Shown: positions 60,227 through 64,000 of the stretch, in pieces | Layout: the number at the start of each line of letters is the position of its first letter | Position numbering within the stretch: position 1 is the stretch's first letter | NCBI RefSeq assembly: GCF_010646885.2 | Contig: NZ_CP050700.1 | Coordinates: 1,824,501 to 1,888,500, forward strand | Length of the DNA: 64,000 nucleotides | DNA from: Desulfopila sp. IMCC35008 | GTDB taxonomy: Bacteria; Desulfobacterota; Desulfobulbia; Desulfobulbales; Desulfocapsaceae | Reading direction: 5' to 3' | Made by a program: the position numbers and the translations under genes | Notes under the pieces: generated by a model | Database searches by the model: none | Seen by the model: only the letters and a program-made list of their open reading frames with translations | Told to the model about the DNA's origin: nothing

Positions 60227-61753
60227 TCAAAACGTTAAAACGCTCAAATCTATTGTTTTGGTTAGAGAATCATACCAAATAGATTTTACGTATTTATCTT
60301 TAAACTTTTTTTGGCTTGTAAAAATTTTACGATTACCATTCCCAACAAAAGATTTGACATCATTGTCACACAAGAAGTACTTCTTGTCAATTTTCATGTC
60401 AATTAATACCTGTTCACATATTTCTTCAGATATCAATTGGTTAAAAATATCACAGGAATGTGGGTCGATAACAATACAGTTTGCATAGTTATATTTTAAT
60501 GAATAGTGGATTGCTGCTCTGCCTCCTTTCCCTATTCCAAAAAGTAAAACATCGTTTTTATTTATTCCAAGAACTCTAATCGCCTGAATTATACACTCAT
60601 TAATATCTGTATCAATTTTATCACCATTGTGTTGAAGGTAGTAGACACCATACTCTCCCCAAAAATCTCGCAAATCCAAAACAGATTGCTTAGTTTTGCG
60701 ATAACTATTTACAAAAAAATATGGGTATCTATCTTTTTCCGATGCTTCTTTATGAAAAGAACCAAAATCATTAAAGTTAACTATCAGCTTTTTTCTTGTT
60801 CCTTGACGAAGAACATAGCATATATCAATATTACGTGAAGAGGAAAAGTGAAATTGAGGTGATTGAAGTTTACCGAAATAGCTCAAGTATTTCCAGTATA
60901 ACACAACTGAAATAGGGAGTGATTTGAGATAGGTGTGATGAAGCAATGAATATCGCTGATCGTTGACTTGGAGGGCAATATCAATCCATCTTCTGTTCCG
61001 GATATCTTTGAAAAAGTTGAATGTATTTATGGGTCGACACTTTTTTATTAGCTGGTTGCAAAGTATTGTTTGCTTAAGCAGCCCGACATAACAGTCAGCA
61101 TTATGTGAACTTGTGCTGTTATTTGGCCCTTGACTCACAAAATAAACGATCTCTTTAGAGAATTCGAAGGTTTTACAATGCACGGCTACCTGAGTACTGA
61201 AAAACATGTCATCACCGTGATTTGGAGGTACTTCGCTAAAGCGTATGTCGTTTTCCTCAAGAAACCCTCTACGGATGAGTTTGCCCCAAGGAGTTAAAAT
61301 GCATAAAAGGCCTTCACGATTCTCCATTTCGTAGTATTTGAGGAAATGTTTTAACCTCGTCCCAGAACCAATTTCACCAGTCTCTTCTAAAAATGATTCA
61401 GCTCGGAACTGGTATAAATCTTTTTTAGATTCAGAAATTTCATTGAAAATATTTATCGCGTTTTCGGCAAGATAATCATCACTATCAACAAAGAAAACGT
61501 ATTCACCCTGAGCCTTATCTATCCCAATATTTCTTGCTCCACCTGAGGTTACTTTTTTATCAGGGAATACAAATTCAACGTGAGAATACTCATCCTTTCT
61601 CGCGATTTTTCGAATCGAATGCTCCGTACTGAAGTCATCGATTACTATTATTTGAATATCTTTGTTAACAGGAATTGATTTCAACGCCCTTTCGATAAGA
61701 AAATTAGAGTTGTAATGAGGAATCACTACGCTGAACTTGATATCTTCCTGCAC
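60227..61753 (-). CDS. Family 2 glycosyltransferase with C-terminal XcbB/CpsF-like hydrolase-fold region
   Basis: A 508-residue protein. Residues about 1-230 are a GT2 (GT-A fold) transferase with FSVVIPHYNSN, VIDDFSTEHS, ARNIGIDKAQG and FVDSDDYL (DxD metal site). Residues about 290-508 resemble XcbB/CpsF-type capsule proteins with an alpha/beta hydrolase-like nucleophile region FGIGKGGRAAIHYSLKY, where a Gly replaces Ser of the GxSxG elbow. The GTG start at 61753 follows GAGG; the upstream radical SAM gene stops two bases before it. Confidence 0.78.
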   Translation of the reverse strand: MQEDIKFSVVIPHYNSNFLIERALKSIPVNKDIQIIVIDDFSTEHSIRKIARKDEYSHVEFVFPDKKVTSGGARNIGIDKAQGEYVFFVDSDDYLAENAINIFNEISESKKDLYQFRAESFLEETGEIGSGTRLKHFLKYYEMENREGLLCILTPWGKLIRRGFLEENDIRFSEVPPNHGDDMFFSTQVAVHCKTFEFSKEIVYFVSQGPNNSTSSHNADCYVGLLKQTILCNQLIKKCRPINTFNFFKDIRNRRWIDIALQVNDQRYSLLHHTYLKSLPISVVLYWKYLSYFGKLQSPQFHFSSSRNIDICYVLRQGTRKKLIVNFNDFGSFHKEASEKDRYPYFFVNSYRKTKQSVLDLRDFWGEYGVYYLQHNGDKIDTDINECIIQAIRVLGINKNDVLLFGIGKGGRAAIHYSLKYNYANCIVIDPHSCDIFNQLISEEICEQVLIDMKIDKKYFLCDNDVKSFVGNGNRKIFTSQKKFKDKYVKSIWYDSLTKTIDLSVLTF

Positions 61754-61755
61754 CC

Positions 61756-63183
61756 TTAATCCTCTATAAATGTAATAAAAAAATCATTTAGTTCTATAAC
61801 CTTGTCCATTTCCCAGAGATTAATAAAATCATCAAAAGTTTGACATTGTGCAATTCCATCAAATCCACTCTTTTTTAATGCCTGCGCAAACGCTGAAAAT
61901 AGGTAGTGTTTAGACTCATTCGGTTCATTCCACCAGTAAACGCACCCTGGATTAAGAATCATACCTTTGAGCGTCACAACCTTTTCAGTTTGTGTGTTTT
62001 CAGATGAATATGTAAAATAGAGCCAATCATCAGCTCCTGATTCAGAGATTAGCTTATTATAAAATAAACCAAACTGGAATTCTGAATTGTATTGCTCTAC
62101 AACAAAAAGAGAAACATCATCATTTGTATAGGTAATTCTCTCAGCTGTTACAACATTCTTGAATGTTGTAACAAAGGAGGAATTCATTATCTGAGGTTTA
62201 TCTGGAAGATTCGGAATAATCGCAGAAATAGATCTTGGACACAGAACATGGTTATCATTAGATAGACGATCATTTTCATTTTTTAGATAGATACCAGAGT
62301 TCATCTTCTCATTGTCTGTATTGTCATCTTTCCCTTTAATTAACCTTACGTGATCTTTCAGAAATTTGGGGCTTTCAACTCTCTCAATTTTTTTCATCAA
62401 AGTCTCAGAAACATCATCTATTCCATCACTAGCGAGGCGACCTTTGTCAAGTAGCGCACCGCCACAAATTTCACACCAGTGAATTTGATCTCGGAAATCT
62501 TCTGGTTCACGTTTCCACCAACCTTTTTCTATACGCCACCCTCCTGGACCATCAAAAAGTGTATCAAGTGCAGCTGCTACTTCACAAAAAAAAGCTCCTT
62601 TTGGGGTTATTGAAGAACTCCACTGGTTTTGGATCCAACACTTATCTCGAATTGGAATCCACTCCTCATCCGTTATACCCAAATCTTTCCTACTTACAAG
62701 TATGGGTTGGTGTATACTATTATTCCTATGGTCATTCAGTACCTGTTGACCAAATATTTCGTGAATTTTTTCATAAGATTTGTAATACTGATTTGGCATT
62801 GTGGACCAAAGGCCAGCTCGCTTTGTATTGCCATCTGCAGTGATACGATCATAATGGTCGTGCTGATTAACACGCACATTTTCTGCAAACTCTGATGGTT
62901 TCATAGGCATTTTGAGAACATTCGGCTTGAGTCTTGGTCCATATTTTTCAGATAGGTGATCAATGAATCGCTCAAATTGTGGATGGAGGGTCGGTTCACC
63001 ACCGATAATTCCAACAATTTGATCAAACCCCTCTAGAGAGTCTACCGCTCTCACAAAGGTCTCCCAATCCATAAAAAATGGTTTTTTATGATGCCCGCAA
63101 AATCTTGTACAATTCGAACAAGAGAAAAGACACGCATTAGTAACTTCAATCTGTATTGCCCACATATCTTTAGGAGACTTCAT
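61756..63183 (-). CDS. Radical SAM protein in glycan cluster
   Basis: A 475-residue protein with the radical SAM iron-sulfur motif C-x3-C-x2-C at residues 18-25 (CLFSCSNC) and the GGEPTLHPQ segment, plus auxiliary Cys at CWIQNQ and in IHWCEICGG. The last 180 residues are an unknown domain (about 290-475). The gene overlaps no neighbour but sits two bases from the glycosyltransferase and 12 bases from the next radical SAM gene, so it is probably cotranscribed. Substrate unknown; SPASM-like or epimerase/dehydratase roles on sugars are possible. Confidence 0.85.
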   Translation of the reverse strand: MKSPKDMWAIQIEVTNACLFSCSNCTRFCGHHKKPFFMDWETFVRAVDSLEGFDQIVGIIGGEPTLHPQFERFIDHLSEKYGPRLKPNVLKMPMKPSEFAENVRVNQHDHYDRITADGNTKRAGLWSTMPNQYYKSYEKIHEIFGQQVLNDHRNNSIHQPILVSRKDLGITDEEWIPIRDKCWIQNQWSSSITPKGAFFCEVAAALDTLFDGPGGWRIEKGWWKREPEDFRDQIHWCEICGGALLDKGRLASDGIDDVSETLMKKIERVESPKFLKDHVRLIKGKDDNTDNEKMNSGIYLKNENDRLSNDNHVLCPRSISAIIPNLPDKPQIMNSSFVTTFKNVVTAERITYTNDDVSLFVVEQYNSEFQFGLFYNKLISESGADDWLYFTYSSENTQTEKVVTLKGMILNPGCVYWWNEPNESKHYLFSAFAQALKKSGFDGIAQCQTFDDFINLWEMDKVIELNDFFITFIED

Positions 63184-63195
63184 ATCAATTCCAAT

Positions 63196-64000
63196 TTATT
63201 TATAAATTTTCTGCAGTAAAAGGTCAGCCTTCTCATCAAGCAAGTCCTCCTTAAACATGCCATAGCGAAAGTTAACACAAGTCGTACAGATTACATTATT
63301 CTCTCTTTTTTTTTCCAACATCATTTTCCTGAACTCACGAAGAGGTTCTCCTCTCCAGATTTTCACAACTGATTCATTCCTAATATTACCTATAACAGTT
63401 GCTGTTTCCATGGCACAACATGGAACAGCATTTCCGTCAGGATTTATCTGAATCATATAAAACGGTTGTGGACAAACTTCAGCGGTAGTTAAGGGGTTGC
63501 CATTCTGAGATTTATTTAGGGTTTGATGGGATATTTCGTAATAGTTGATATGAGATGTTGCTGGGGCGAGATTTTCAATCGAAATTTTATCACAAATTGA
63601 TTCGAAAGTTTTATAAAATAGCTTTTTATCCTCTTTATCCATGTCAATATTAATAGTTTTTATATAAACTTTTGTTTTACCTTTATTTTCAAAAAAATAA
63701 GTGATTCTATCTACAAGATCATCCATATTTATATTTACACCTGATACTTCATAATATCTTTTTTCAGAAACACCTTGTATTGATATACGCAGCCAATCTA
63801 ATCCCGCGTCAATTAGAGATTCACTCAATATCGGAGTTAGGAGCGAACCATTTGTGACAATGTCAATAGAATTAGCAATGGATCGTCTTTTTGCATAATC
63901 TATCATTTCTGGTAATTGAGGGTGTAGAAGAGGTTCACCAGTTGCTGCAAAGCGAAGCATTTTTATTTTTTTTGGAAAGTATGTTAAGTCATCAATGCAT
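63196..64000 (-). CDS. Radical SAM/SPASM-type protein, C-terminal part (5' end outside window)
   Basis: The frame is open to the window edge, so ATG 63960 is internal and the gene starts beyond 64000. The visible part contains the GEPLLHPQLP strand of the radical SAM barrel and DIVTNGSLLTP, but the iron-sulfur cluster triad is beyond the edge. A SPASM-like cluster region near the C-terminus has CPQPFYMIQINPDGNAVPCC and CTTCVNFRYG. Related enzymes carry auxiliary [4Fe-4S] clusters and modify peptides or sugars. It is upstream of the second radical SAM gene by 12 bases. Confidence 0.83.
   Translation of the reverse strand, partial: CIDDLTYFPKKIKMLRFAATGEPLLHPQLPEMIDYAKRRSIANSIDIVTNGSLLTPILSESLIDAGLDWLRISIQGVSEKRYYEVSGVNINMDDLVDRITYFFENKGKTKVYIKTINIDMDKEDKKLFYKTFESICDKISIENLAPATSHINYYEISHQTLNKSQNGNPLTTAEVCPQPFYMIQINPDGNAVPCCAMETATVIGNIRNESVVKIWRGEPLREFRKMMLEKKRENNVICTTCVNFRYGMFKEDLLDEKADLLLQKIYK

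Overview
The window looks like chromosomal DNA of a Gram-negative, flagellated, anaerobic deltaproteobacterium (Desulfobacterota, most like the Desulfobulbales). This is inferred from gene content and protein style: a nonaheme c-type cytochrome lipoprotein, an in-frame UGA that reads as selenocysteine, PilZ and flagellar genes, FkbM and GT4 glycan genes, and the order tig-clpP-clpX-lon. No rRNA or other taxonomic marker is present, so the placement is tentative.

Layout. 1-2.8 kb: the end of a U32-family gene and a cNMP-domain regulator. 2.7-8.1 kb: rpsT with a clear promoter and terminator, then trpE-G-D-C-F without trpB or trpA. 8-10.3 kb: rlpA and the nonaheme cytochrome on the minus strand, then tRNA-Thr. 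10.9-15.5 kb: small secreted proteins and a translationally coupled DUF2157-DUF4401-GDYXXLXY membrane operon. 16-25.6 kb: ACT protein, HAD phosphatase, PAS-PAS-SpoIIE phosphatase, a decayed beta-helix gene, GNAT, an SBP-type sensor, a CNNM/CBS protein, a small hydrolase and a class II aldolase pair. 25.7-30.5 kb (minus): tRNA-Leu(TAA), a DUF945 protein, then an operon in which a selenocysteine-containing DsbA-like protein is coupled to phoH and to a ybeY-pdxJ fused reading frame. 30.9-39.2 kb: tRNA-Leu(TAG), a lipase-like protein, several envelope proteins, a K+ channel, a DUF389 protein and an ABC binding lipoprotein. 39.2-45.3 kb: the proteostasis block tig, clpP, clpX, lon. 45.3-45.9 kb: a tRNA-Val/tRNA-Asp cassette duplicated in tandem with its promoter and terminator. 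46-50.5 kb (minus): two PilZ proteins, FliK, an FlhB C-terminal paralogue, a lipoprotein and a third PilZ protein. 50.9-64 kb (minus): an AT-rich glycan island with a methyltransferase-GT4-GT4 protein, FkbM, GT61, two pyruvyl-transferase-like proteins, GT2 and two radical SAM proteins, running off the window.

The clearest hidden gene is the selenoprotein at 29624-30490. Translation stops at a UGA exactly where the first Cys of a CPYC thioredoxin motif belongs, the same frame continues into the rest of the fold, and two hairpins follow the UGA. A standard gene caller would split it into two fragments. Next in interest are the YbeY-PdxJ fusion, the glycan island beside flagellar genes, a dispersed repeat at 15.9 and 32.4 kb, and a 24-bp perfect palindrome at 49.0 kb.

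All calls come from reading the sequence. No database or structure search was run, and family names rest on recognised motifs.
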